This document shows positions 1 through 9,314 of a stretch of 16,852 nt of DNA, in pieces. Made by a program: the position numbers and the translations under genes. How positions within the stretch are numbered: the stretch's first letter is position 1; every line of letters starts with the position of its first letter. Source of the DNA: Actinomycetes bacterium (GTDB lineage Bacteria > Actinomycetota > Acidimicrobiia > Acidimicrobiales > Palsa-688); the NCBI GenBank assembly GCA_021846485.1, contig JAJZWW010000022.1:1-16852 (forward strand), in the 5' to 3' direction. A model generated the notes under the pieces. The model made no database searches and was not told where the DNA came from. It saw only the letters and a program-made list of their open reading frames with translations.

Positions 1-156
1 GTCACGGTGATCGCCGCCGGCTTCGACAACGCCGGGCTCGCCTCCCCCCCGCGCTCGCGTGGTCTCGGACTGGAGGGACCGGGGGAGGTGGGGCGGCTCG
101 ATGACGACGGCCTCGGTCGCGACGACGACTTCGACGTCCCGGACTTCCTCAAGTAG
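1..156 (+). CDS. ftsZ: Cell division protein FtsZ, C-terminal 51 residues (5' end outside window)
   Basis: This is the tail of the tubulin-like GTPase that forms the division ring. Frame 1 is open from the first base to the TAG at 154-156. It begins VTVIAAGFD, the last strand of the FtsZ C-terminal domain. A short Gly/Pro/acidic linker of about 30 residues follows, and it ends in DDDFDVPDFLK. That ending is the conserved C-terminal peptide that in actinobacteria binds SepF and other partners. The intact peptide and normal stop argue for a functional gene. The sepF gene lies about 720 bp downstream, so tail and likely partner are in the same cluster. The linker is shorter than in many actinobacteria. 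The identity rests on the two end motifs and gene order, because the GTPase domain is not in the window. Confidence 0.95.
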   Translation, partial: VTVIAAGFDNAGLASPPRSRGLGLEGPGEVGRLDDDGLGRDDDFDVPDFLK

Positions 157-170
157 GTCAGGCCGACCAG

Positions 171-857
171 GTGGACACCTCCGGGTCGGCGATGCTGGCT
201 TCGTCTGGCGCGGTCGCCGAGCGGCTGGCGTCGGTGCGGGAGCGCATCGCCGCGGTCGGCGACGTCGAGCGGGTGCGGATCGTGGCGGTGACCAAGGGCT
301 TCGGGGCCGACGCCGCGGCGGCCGCGGCGGCCGCCGGGCTCGGTGACTGCGGTGAGAACTACGCCCAGGAGCTGGTGGTCAAGTCCGCCGGGGCGCCGGC
401 GGACATCCGGTGGCACTTCCTCGGTCCGCCGCAGCGCAACAAGGTCGGGCGGCTGGCACCGTTGGTGCACCTGTGGCAGGCGGTGGACCGCCCAGAGGTC
501 GTCGCCAAGCTGGCCTCGGTGGCGCCCGGCGCCTCTGTGCTCGTCCAGGTCGACCTGGTCGGCGACCCGGCCAAGGCGGGCTGCGCGGCGAGGGAGGCGC
601 CCGGGCTGGTGGAAGCGGTGGCCGGCGCAGGGCTCGACTTCCGGGGTCTGATGGTCGTGGCGCCGGCGGGAGATCCCTCCGGCGCGCGGCGGGTCTTCGC
701 CGAGCTGGCCCGTCTCGGGCGGTCGGTCGGAGCCGCCGAGCTGTCGATGGGGATGAGCGACGACTTCGAGGCGGCGGTCGAAGCCGGTTCGACGATGGTG
801 CGCCTGGGAAGGTCGCTGTTCGGCCCGCGACCGGGCCGAGCGGCGAGACGACGATAG
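171..857 (+). CDS. yggS: YggS/YlmE-family PLP homeostasis protein
   Basis: This is a pyridoxal-5'-phosphate-binding, alanine-racemase-fold (type III) protein of 228 aa that keeps free PLP balanced; it is not itself an amino-acid racemase. Visible family motifs are IVAVTK, with K42 as the expected PLP Schiff-base lysine, then GENYAQE, WHFLGPPQRNK, GLMVVAP, and the signature LSMGMSDDFEAAVEAGSTMVRLGRSLFG near the end, which contacts the PLP phosphate. The helix between start and K42 is slightly shorter than usual. It starts 14 bp after ftsZ, so it is surely in the same transcript. The GTG at 171 has a weak CAGG about 8 nt upstream. An ATG at 192 (221 aa) is an equally reasonable start, as the family usually begins close to the ERLASVRERIA helix. 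Confidence 0.93.
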   Translation: MDTSGSAMLASSGAVAERLASVRERIAAVGDVERVRIVAVTKGFGADAAAAAAAAGLGDCGENYAQELVVKSAGAPADIRWHFLGPPQRNKVGRLAPLVHLWQAVDRPEVVAKLASVAPGASVLVQVDLVGDPAKAGCAAREAPGLVEAVAGAGLDFRGLMVVAPAGDPSGARRVFAELARLGRSVGAAELSMGMSDDFEAAVEAGSTMVRLGRSLFGPRPGRAARRR

Positions 858-879
858 GCTCGTTGAACGGAGGCTTGGG

Positions 880-1407
880 ATGGCGACCGGATTCATGCGC
901 AAGGCGATGATCTTCCTCGGGCTCGACGACGACGAGCTCGACGACTACGACCCCGCGTACGAGCCGGAGCTCGCGGTGACGCCCCCGCCGCTGCGCCGCC
1001 CGCTCGAGCCGGAACCGCCCACGGTCGTCGACCAGCCCCGCGGCTTCAGGCCCATCCCGCGTGACCCGATGCAGGATCCGAGCGGCCCGGTGTCGGTGCC
1101 CCGCCCCCGCCCGGTGGTTGCCATGCCGGGAGCCAAGGTCCACGTGGTGGTCCCGACGCGCTTCGCCGACGCCCAGGAGGTCGGTGACCATTTCAGGAGC
1201 GGGCAGCCGGTCGTCGTCAACCTCCGCAGGTCCGAGGACCCCGGCCTCGCCCGCCGGATGATCGACTTCTGCAGCGGCGTGACCTATGCCCTGTCGGGCA
1301 GCATGGACAAGATCGCCGAGCAGGTGTTCCTGCTGCGACCGGCGGGCGTCGAGGTCTCCGCCGAGGAGAAGCGCCGGCTGGTCGACCAGGGGTCGTTGCG
1401 GGCATGA
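880..1407 (+). CDS. sepF: Cell division protein SepF
   Basis: SepF tethers FtsZ to the membrane and is the main early FtsZ anchor in actinobacteria, which lack FtsA. The 175-aa product has an N-terminal amphipathic membrane-targeting helix (MRKAMIFLGL, residues 6-15), an acidic then Pro-rich disordered linker (about 16-85), and the SepF core (about 86-170). In the core, KVHVVVPTRFADAQEVGDHF, PVVVNLR and a GVTYALSGSMDKIAEQVFLL stretch are recognisable. A strong Shine-Dalgarno GGAGG (869-873) lies 6 nt before the ATG, the clearest one in the window. The position downstream of ftsZ and yggS is the classic arrangement. The hexamer TAGGCT at 855-860, overlapping the yggS stop, could be an extra internal -10 box, but this is weak. 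Confidence 0.95.
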   Translation: MATGFMRKAMIFLGLDDDELDDYDPAYEPELAVTPPPLRRPLEPEPPTVVDQPRGFRPIPRDPMQDPSGPVSVPRPRPVVAMPGAKVHVVVPTRFADAQEVGDHFRSGQPVVVNLRRSEDPGLARRMIDFCSGVTYALSGSMDKIAEQVFLLRPAGVEVSAEEKRRLVDQGSLRA

Positions 1408-1447
1408 CCGGTCCACGCGGCGGCTGGGACGGGTGTGGGGCGCTGAC

Positions 1448-1705
1448 GTGCTGACCGGCCCGCCGCTCTACGTCCTCGGGCAGATCTACGTGCTGATCTT
1501 GGTGGTGCGGGCGGTGTTCAGCTTCTTCCCGTACTCCTCGGACTCGCCGCTCAACCCGGTTCGCCGGGTGGTGACCGTGGTGACCGAGCCGGTGCTCGCC
1601 CCGTTCCGCAAGCTGATCCCCCCGGTGGGGATGTTCGACATGTCGTTCCTGGTGGCCTTCATCGTGATCGAGGTCATCGTGCAGACGGTGCTCATCCGCA
1701 CCTGA
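1448..1705 (+). CDS. yggT: YggT-family membrane protein
   Basis: This is a small (85 aa) integral membrane protein of the YggT/Ycf19 family, which is conserved next to sepF and linked to division or osmotic adaptation; its molecular function is not firmly known. Two hydrophobic segments are visible. The first is near residues 8-26 (LYVLGQIYVLILVVRAVFSF). The second is near 62-83 (MSFLVAFIVIEVIVQTVLI). Between them is the typical family pattern of a basic loop, LNPVRRVVTVVTEPVLAPFRKLIPP, where two transmembrane hairpin halves are separated by a TEP...R motif. GTG at 1448 is chosen because GTGGGG lies just upstream and it leaves the usual short N-terminus. A GTG at 1433 is also in frame. It follows sepF by 40 bp and is probably cotranscribed. 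Confidence 0.88.
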   Translation: MLTGPPLYVLGQIYVLILVVRAVFSFFPYSSDSPLNPVRRVVTVVTEPVLAPFRKLIPPVGMFDMSFLVAFIVIEVIVQTVLIRT

Positions 1706-1788
1706 CCTGAGTCGTCCGGAGCGGCCCGGCACGCCGGCTCGGGACGCTGCGGGCGGGCGCGATCCGCGATGTGACGGCGGTGCCCAAC

Positions 1789-1794
1789 TAGCAT
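1789..1794 (+). promoter_or_regulatory. -10 box of a leaderless divIVA promoter
   Basis: The hexamer is TAGCAT (TANNNT). It is followed by 7 nt and then the ATG at 1802, so transcription would start at or next to the start codon. No Shine-Dalgarno is present. No clear -35 box was seen. Confidence 0.6.
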
Positions 1795-1801
1795 CCGGGT
1801 C

Positions 1802-2758
1802 ATGGAAGTCTCGCCCAAGACCTTCCGGGAGGTCGAGTTCCGCGAGAAGCTGCGCGGCTACCACCCCGAAGACGTCGACCAGTTCCTCGAGCAGATGGCC
1901 ACCGGAGTGGAAGAGCTCCTGGAGAGGCTCGACCAGGCGCTCCAGCGTGCAGCGCGGGCGGAGGCCCAGGCGGCCGAGTCGGGGAGCAGCGACGAGACCC
2001 TGCGCCGCACCCTCGTGCTTGCTCAGCGCACCGCCGACCAGGCGGTCCAAGAAGCGCGCGAGCAGGCCGCACGCCTCGTCGGCTCGGCCGAGCAGAAGGC
2101 GCAGGCTGTGCTGGCCGAGGCCGAGGAGAGGGCCCGGCGGCTCCACAACGAAGCCCTCGGCGATGTGAGGGCCGAGCTGGCCAAGCTCGAGGCGACCCGA
2201 GCCCGGTCCGCCCAGGAGGTCGAGGCGCTCGAGCGATGGGCGGACGAGCAGCGGAGCCACCTGCTGACCACGCTCCAGGACGCCGCGGCGATGCTCGAGC
2301 GAGGCGGTCTGACCAGCCCGCCGCCGGCCAGCACGCCGCTCGAGGTGCCCAGAGGACCGGGCCTGCGCTCAGGGGGCTCAGGGGTAGCGCTCTCGACCGA
2401 GCAGCCCGACCCGGGCGGTTCGCTCCCACCCGGAGCCGCCGCCGTTCCCCCCGAGGGCGTGTTGGCGCCGCCGGTGGACGTACCGCCCCCGCCCCCGCCG
2501 CCGGTCGCTCCGCCAGAGGGCGGCGGCGACGCCTCGTCTCCGCCCATCGTGCCCGTTGGGGCCCGCGTGCCCGAGCCCGAGCCGCCGACGCTCACCCGAG
2601 CGATGACGCTCAGCGCTCCCCCGCCCCCTGAAGCCGGGCGCGGAGGCGACTTCGATGCCGAGATGGACGAGGACGCGATGGACAGCTTCTTCCGGGGAGA
2701 CGACCTCGGGGAGGCCGACGACCGCCGCTTCGGGGGGCGGCTCCGCCGCCGCCGCTGA
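1802..2758 (+). CDS. divIVA: DivIVA/Wag31-type polar growth and septum scaffold
   Basis: This coiled-coil protein binds curved membrane at poles and septa and, in actinobacteria, directs polar cell-wall synthesis. The 318-aa product starts with the DivIVA domain (about 1-60): EVSPKTFREVEFREKLRGYHPEDVDQFLEQMA, the lipid-binding N-terminal element. Residues about 60-165 are rich in Ala, Glu, Arg and Gln with heptad-like spacing, as expected for a long coiled coil. Residues about 175-285 are a Pro/Gly-rich disordered segment including a run of seven prolines. The end is acidic and then closes with RRRR. It is longer than Bacillus DivIVA and similar in size to actinobacterial Wag31. The start is leaderless-type, so it can be transcribed independently of sepF-yggT, 96 bp upstream. 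Confidence 0.92.
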   Translation: MEVSPKTFREVEFREKLRGYHPEDVDQFLEQMATGVEELLERLDQALQRAARAEAQAAESGSSDETLRRTLVLAQRTADQAVQEAREQAARLVGSAEQKAQAVLAEAEERARRLHNEALGDVRAELAKLEATRARSAQEVEALERWADEQRSHLLTTLQDAAAMLERGGLTSPPPASTPLEVPRGPGLRSGGSGVALSTEQPDPGGSLPPGAAAVPPEGVLAPPVDVPPPPPPPVAPPEGGGDASSPPIVPVGARVPEPEPPTLTRAMTLSAPPPPEAGRGGDFDAEMDEDAMDSFFRGDDLGEADDRRFGGRLRRRR

Positions 2759-2771
2759 GAAGCTGTTGGCG

Positions 2772-2792
2772 ATGCTGCTAGATTGGCAGCAT
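2772..2792 (+). promoter_or_regulatory. Palindromic operator of the vapBC operon
   Basis: The perfect inverted repeat ATGCTGC-N7-GCAGCAT has its 7-nt centre over the -10 hexamer TAGATT. Its right arm includes the first two bases of the vapB ATG. Ribbon-helix-helix antitoxins typically repress their own operon from such sites. That this antitoxin binds here is inferred. Confidence 0.65.
2776..2784 (+). promoter_or_regulatory. Extended -10 of the leaderless vapBC promoter
   Basis: TGC-TAGATT is an extended -10 element (TGN plus TANNNT). It is followed by 6 nt and then the ATG at 2791. There is no Shine-Dalgarno, and no consensus -35 was seen at the right spacing. Confidence 0.6.
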
Positions 2793-3027
2793 GAGCGTTG
2801 CTGTCACCGTCCGCGACGTACCCGATGAGGTCAGGGACGAGCTGGCGGCGCGGGCCGCTCGTGCCGGGATGTCCCTGCAGGAGTACTTGCGCTCCATGCT
2901 CGTCGAGAGCGCTTCCCGGCCGGCGGTGGACGACATCATCGCTCGCGCTCGCGCTCGCACAGCGGCGACGGGAGTGCGAGTGGACGCCGGGTCGATCGTC
3001 GCCGCTCGCGACGCTGACCGTCGGTGA
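2791..3027 (+). CDS. vapB: Ribbon-helix-helix antitoxin (VapB/FitA-like)
   Basis: This is the antitoxin half of a type II toxin-antitoxin pair. The 78-aa product has an N-terminal ribbon-helix-helix: the strand SVAVTVRDVP, helix DEVRDELAARAARAG, then MSLQEYLRSMLVESA. This is the FitA/Arc-type DNA-binding fold, which dimerises and binds palindromes. The C-terminal part, PAVDDIIARARARTAATG, is basic and probably disordered until it wraps into the toxin active site. Its last codon overlaps the toxin start by 4 bp (GTGA), so translation is coupled. A 7-bp-arm palindrome lies exactly over its promoter and start codon, fitting autorepression. The gene interrupts what is otherwise a conserved housekeeping neighbourhood. 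Confidence 0.9.
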   Translation: MSVAVTVRDVPDEVRDELAARAARAGMSLQEYLRSMLVESASRPAVDDIIARARARTAATGVRVDAGSIVAARDADRR

Positions 3028-3422
3028 GGTCACGGGTCGTCTGCGATGCGTCCGCGGTGGTCGCCCTGCTGCTCGACGCAGGACCTGACGGTCGCTGGGT
3101 CGCCAGCGCTCTGACTGGAGCCGACCTCGCCGCGCCCGGCCTGTTGGCGTTCGAGACGGCCAACATCATCCGCCGTCAGGAGCTCGCCGAGCGCATCTCC
3201 GCAGATCAGGCCGCCCAGGCCCACGCCGACCTCGTGGACCTGCCGATCGAGCACTGGCCGTACGAGCTCCTGGCGCCGAGAGCCTGGCAGCTCCGCCGGA
3301 ACCTGACCACCTACGACGCGAGCTACGTGGCCCTCGCCGAGCTGCTGGACGTCGATCTCGTGACCCTCGATCGGGGCATCAGTCGGGTGCCGGACCTGCA
3401 TTGCACGGTCTCCACACCGTGA
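3024..3422 (+). CDS. vapC: PIN-domain ribonuclease toxin (VapC family)
   Basis: This 132-aa PIN-domain protein is the toxin partner. VapC toxins are Mg2+-dependent RNases that cut tRNA or rRNA; the target here cannot be read from sequence. All the expected acidic active-site residues are in place: D8 (VVCDASAVVALLL), E44 (LLAFETANIIRR), D98 (TTYDASYVALAE) and D116 (LVTLDRGIS). The core is full length and the enzyme is probably active. It starts at the GTG that overlaps the antitoxin stop (GTGA), the standard coupling that makes antitoxin first. It ends 45 bp from the convergent ileS stop. The family call is firm; the antitoxin subclass is less so. Confidence 0.93.
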   Translation: MRSRVVCDASAVVALLLDAGPDGRWVASALTGADLAAPGLLAFETANIIRRQELAERISADQAAQAHADLVDLPIEHWPYELLAPRAWQLRRNLTTYDASYVALAELLDVDLVTLDRGISRVPDLHCTVSTP

Positions 3423-3452
3423 ACGGTCGGCTCGGGTCTCTCGATACGACCC
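3404..3452. terminator. Possible terminator hairpins between convergent vapC and ileS
   Basis: Two short stems lie at the gene ends. CACGGT/ACCGTG (3404-3409 and 3416-3421) overlaps the vapC stop, and GGGTC/GACCC is at 3434-3438 and 3448-3452. Neither has a T-tract, so this is only a weak candidate for the shared termination zone. Confidence 0.3.
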
Positions 3453-3467
3453 TCTCTCGGTCCCGGC

Positions 3468-6698
<3,231 letters not shown>

Positions 6699-6705
6699 GC
6701 GGCCC

Positions 6706-6711
6706 AGCCTA
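6706..6711 (-). promoter_or_regulatory. -10 box of a leaderless ileS promoter
   Basis: Read on the minus strand, the sequence is TAGGCT, then 7 nt (GGGCCGC), then the ATG at 6698. This leaves no 5' leader. No T-box-like conserved sequence was seen in the 125-bp divergent region. Confidence 0.55.
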
Positions 6712-6779
6712 CGGGTCGGCGCCCGACGCCCCCAGCGGATTGGCCCGGCGTCGACCGACGTCTCCGACTCGGTGCAGCG

Positions 6780-6788
6780 TGCTAGCTT
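6780..6788 (+). promoter_or_regulatory. Extended -10 of the dksA/traR-like gene
   Basis: TGC-TAGCTT is an extended -10. Transcription would begin near 6795, giving a leader of about 29 nt before the ATG at 6824. This makes the earlier in-frame TTG at 6740 unlikely as the start. Confidence 0.5.
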
Positions 6789-6823
6789 CCGGCCCCCGAC
6801 AGCGTGGAAGACAGGTCATCGCC

Positions 6824-7348
6824 ATGCCCAGAGCCCCCAGGACCACCAGAGCGACCCCGGGTCCGCAGCCCGTCGCCGGCGCGCCGAAGTCGGCGGGCTC
6901 TTCGCGGAAGGCCGAGGGCCGCAGCCCCGTCAAGGGGGGACAGCACCAAGCGACGAAGAAGACGGCCGACCCTGGGCGCGGGACCTTCCTCGAGAGCCAG
7001 CGAGAGGCGTTGGTCGCCGAGCGGGCCAACTACCTGCGCCAGGCCGAGGAGCTCCGAGCCGAGGCGGAGTCGCTCGCCCTCGAGCACGAGCCCGGCGACG
7101 TCCAGTTCGACGAGGAGGGCGGCGAGGGGGGTACCTCCAACGTCGACCGGGAGCTCGACCTGGTGCTGTCCGCCCAGGCCCGGGCGGCCATAGAGGAGAT
7201 CGACCGAGCCCTCGCCAAGCTCGACGCCGGCAACTACGGCATCTGCGAGCGCTGCGGCCAGCCGATCGCCGAGGCCCGCCTGGAGGCGCTGCCGTACGCC
7301 TCGCTCTGCGTCGCCTGCAAGAGCGGCGGCTTGTCGTCGCGCCGCTGA
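6824..7348 (+). CDS. TraR/DksA-family C4 zinc-finger protein
   Basis: This 174-aa protein resembles DksA/TraR, which enter the RNA polymerase secondary channel and modulate initiation, often with ppGpp. The first 50 residues are basic, Pro/Ala/Lys-rich and probably disordered. A helical hairpin region (about 54-135; LESQREALVAERANYLRQAEELRAEAESL, then LSAQARAAIEEIDRALAKLD) follows. The C-terminal C4 finger is complete: C141, C144, C162 and C165 in GICERCGQPI...LCVAC. The DXXDXA tip motif of true DksA is not evident, so RNA-polymerase action like that of DksA is uncertain. Actinobacterial relatives commonly sit just before lspA, as here. ATG 6824 is chosen because the promoter lies only about 35 bp upstream. 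Confidence 0.88.
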   Translation: MPRAPRTTRATPGPQPVAGAPKSAGSSRKAEGRSPVKGGQHQATKKTADPGRGTFLESQREALVAERANYLRQAEELRAEAESLALEHEPGDVQFDEEGGEGGTSNVDRELDLVLSAQARAAIEEIDRALAKLDAGNYGICERCGQPIAEARLEALPYASLCVACKSGGLSSRR

Positions 7349-7374
7349 GCCGACCGAGCGGCGGCGGCCTCCCC

Positions 7375-7479
7375 GCGCGCCGCGGCGCGCGCCCTCCGGC
7401 TGCTTGACTGCCGTCAACGATGTCGCCCGACGAAGCAACCCGCTCGCCACGGTGCACGGGGCGTCCTGGCGCCCCGTGC
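7375..7479. terminator. GC-rich palindrome and strong hairpin between the dksA-like gene and lspA
   Basis: A perfect 16-bp palindrome lies at 7375-7390. A perfect 10-bp stem (GCACGGGGCG, 7454-7463, and CGCCCCGTGC, 7470-7479) has a 6-nt loop. Neither is followed by a T-tract. Either could end the upstream transcript or shape the lspA leader. A small TTGAC-TGCC-GTCAA repeat lies between them at 7404-7417. Confidence 0.4.
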
Positions 7480-7520
7480 GCTCCCGCCGCTCCCCCGATC
7501 GCCGGCGCAACGAAGTCCGG

Positions 7521-8252
7521 ATGCGACGGCTCTTGAGCCCGCGGGGCGGACTCATCGTCGCGGCGGCGGCGGTGGTCACCGCCGATCAGCTGACCAAGAG
7601 CTGGGCGTTGCACCACACCGCGGTGCCCCGCCACGTGGTCGGGCCGGTGTGGTTGGAGCTGACCTTCAACGAGGGTGTCGCCTTCGGCCTCGGGCGAGGG
7701 ATCACCCCGCTGATCGAGACCGTGGTCGTGGCGCTCGTGGTCGCCCTGGTGATCGGAGCGCGGCGGGCGGCCAGGGGCGGCAGCCGCCTCGAGGTGCTCG
7801 CCCTCGGTCTTCTCCTCGGGGGAGCGGTGAGCAACCTCGGGGACCGCCTGTTGCGCCATCTCCCCGGCCATCCCGGGGCAGTCGTGGACTGGATCGAGGT
7901 CGCCCGCTTCGGGCGCCACGAGTACTGGCCGGTGTTCAACCTGGCCGACGCCTCGATCGTGGTCGGGGCCGCCCTGCTCGCCTGGTGCCTGGCGCTGCAC
8001 TCCGGAACCGGGTCCACCCGGGGTCGTGGGTCCGCCCCCGGCGGGGTCGGCGCGGCCACCGGAGGGGGCGGACAGACGGGTCGGGGGGAGGCGGCCGTCG
8101 GGGGGGAGGAGGCGGCCGTCGGGGGGGAGGAGGCGGCCGTCGGAGGGGAGGAGGCGGCCGTCGGAGGGGAGGAGGCGGGCTCCGCGGCAGCGGACTGCGC
8201 GGGAGCAGCGGGCTGCGCGGGAGACGAGGCGGCCGGGAGGCCGGCGCAGTGA
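7521..8252 (+). CDS. lspA: Lipoprotein signal peptidase II with a repetitive C-terminal tail
   Basis: LspA is the inner-membrane aspartyl protease that cleaves signal peptides from diacylglyceryl prolipoproteins. The 243-aa product has the four expected hydrophobic segments within residues 8-160 and the family motifs TADQLTKSW, FNEGVAFGL, GGAVSNLGDRL and VFNLADASIV. The catalytic aspartates are D108 and D143. The enzyme core ends near 160, the normal family length. Residues about 161-243 form an added Gly/Ala/Glu tail with four EAAVGGE repeats (190-217), which should be cytoplasmic and disordered. ATG 7521 is preferred because it puts the first helix at the normal distance. The open frame extends back to a TTG at 7404, but that extension is basic and unlike LspA. 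Its stop overlaps the next start (TGATG). Confidence 0.93.
   Translation: MRRLLSPRGGLIVAAAAVVTADQLTKSWALHHTAVPRHVVGPVWLELTFNEGVAFGLGRGITPLIETVVVALVVALVIGARRAARGGSRLEVLALGLLLGGAVSNLGDRLLRHLPGHPGAVVDWIEVARFGRHEYWPVFNLADASIVVGAALLAWCLALHSGTGSTRGRGSAPGGVGAATGGGGQTGRGEAAVGGEEAAVGGEEAAVGGEEAAVGGEEAGSAAADCAGAAGCAGDEAAGRPAQ
8088..8171 (+). repeat. Four 21-bp in-frame tandem repeats in lspA
   Basis: Each unit encodes EAAVGGE. Units 1-2 use GGG and units 3-4 use GGA at the same Gly codon; they are otherwise identical. This suggests recent duplication of a two-unit block or slippage, with the reading frame kept. Confidence 0.9.
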
Positions 8253-9232
8253 TGGAGTCCCTGGTGGGCGCAACCCTCGACGGAGAGCGGGTCGACCGGG
8301 CCGTAGCCCTGCTCAGCGGCCTGTCCCGGGCCGAGGTTGCCGAGCTGGTCGCCGCGGGCGCGGTACGCCTCGACGGGCTCCCGGTCACCAGCCGGGCCCG
8401 GCGCATCCGGGCCGGCCAGCTGCTCGGCGTCGAGCTCCCTGCCCCCACCCCGGAGGCCGGGTCCGACCCCGATCCGACCGTGACGGTACCGGTCGTCTAC
8501 GAGGACGCCGACCTGCTGGTGGTCGACAAGCCCGCCGGCTTGGTCGTGCATCCCGGAGCCGGCCACCGCCGAGGCACCCTCGTGCAGGGGCTGCTGGCTC
8601 GCTACCCCGACATCGCCGAGCTCGCCGGCGACGGAGCAGCGGAAGGGGCAGGCGGCGAGGGTGCCGGGGGGGGAAGGGGACCCGGCGAGAGGCCGGGAAT
8701 CGTGCACCGCCTGGACAAGGGCACCTCCGGCCTGCTCGTCGTGGCGCGCTCCGAGGCGGCTCGCGCCAGTCTGGTCGCGGACCTGGCCGCCCACCGGGTC
8801 GAGCGCCGCTACTCGGTCCTGGTCGCCGGCTCCGTCCAAGCCGACGGGGGCCTGGTGGATGCCCCGCTGGGCCGCTCCGGGCGTGACCCGACCCGCATCG
8901 CCGTCCAGTCGGGTGGCCGGGAGGCCCGGACCCGCTATCGGGTCGAGCGCCGCCTCTCCACCCCCGAGGCGGTGACCCTTCTCGAGTGCCGGCTGGAGAC
9001 CGGCCGGACCCACCAGATCCGGGTCCACCTGGCGACCATCGGCCACCCCGTGGTCGGGGATCCCCGCTACGGAGGCCGGCGGGCGGCGGCGGTCGCCCGG
9101 CTGCTCCCCCCGGACCGCCCTTGGCTGCACGCTCGGGCCCTCGCCTTCGCCCACCCGGTCACCGGGGAGGCGCTCTCGTTCGTCTCGCCCCTGCCGGGTG
9201 ACCTGCAGGCAGTGCTCGACGAGCTGGGGTGA
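8252..9232 (+). CDS. rluD: RluA/RluD-family 23S rRNA pseudouridine synthase
   Basis: This enzyme isomerises uridine to pseudouridine in structured RNA. RluD-type members modify helix 69 of 23S rRNA, but the exact site cannot be read here. The 326-aa protein has an N-terminal S4 RNA-binding domain (about 10-62; ERVDRAVALLSGLSRAEVAELVAAGAVRLDG). The catalytic domain then carries VVYEDADLLVVDKPAGLVVHPG, the active-site motif HRLDKGTSGLLV with D155 as nucleophile, and RTHQIRVHLATIGHPVVGDPRYGG. Between LARYPDIAELAG and RPGIVHRLDKG is an extra Gly/Glu-rich stretch (about 127-147) compatible with a surface loop. ATG 8252 overlaps the lspA stop by one base, indicating translational coupling. A GTG one codon earlier is also possible. 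Confidence 0.94.
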   Translation: MESLVGATLDGERVDRAVALLSGLSRAEVAELVAAGAVRLDGLPVTSRARRIRAGQLLGVELPAPTPEAGSDPDPTVTVPVVYEDADLLVVDKPAGLVVHPGAGHRRGTLVQGLLARYPDIAELAGDGAAEGAGGEGAGGGRGPGERPGIVHRLDKGTSGLLVVARSEAARASLVADLAAHRVERRYSVLVAGSVQADGGLVDAPLGRSGRDPTRIAVQSGGREARTRYRVERRLSTPEAVTLLECRLETGRTHQIRVHLATIGHPVVGDPRYGGRRAAAVARLLPPDRPWLHARALAFAHPVTGEALSFVSPLPGDLQAVLDELG

Positions 9233-9298
9233 GGACGAGCCGGCTTGCCGAGGTGAGCCGGGGGGCCAGCTCTACGGGCCGTCGTTCGCGGCGACCGG

Positions 9299-9304
9299 TA
9301 GAAT
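9299..9304 (+). promoter_or_regulatory. -10 box for the small membrane-protein gene
   Basis: The hexamer is TAGAAT, one base from TATAAT, located 10 nt before the ATG at 9315. Transcription would start about 3-4 nt ahead of the start codon, giving a near-leaderless message. A weak GAGGG lies in between. Confidence 0.5.
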
Positions 9305-9314
9305 GTAGAGGGAA

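Noticed and set aside
855..860. TAGGCT as a sepF promoter
   Set aside because: It overlaps the yggS stop and sepF has a strong Shine-Dalgarno within an operon. It is possible, but not supported beyond the hexamer.
379..1416. 345-codon open frame on the minus strand
   Set aside because: It is antisense to yggS and sepF, which have clear family motifs. The translation is Arg/Pro/Gly-rich with no domain, as expected from GC-biased third positions.
7404..7520. N-terminal extension of LspA from a TTG start
   Set aside because: The extension is basic and low-complexity, includes a strong hairpin in the DNA, and would precede the first membrane helix by about 40 residues, unlike the family.
8088..8171. 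Short regular repeats as a possible CRISPR array
   Set aside because: The 21-bp units abut with no spacers and are in frame within lspA.
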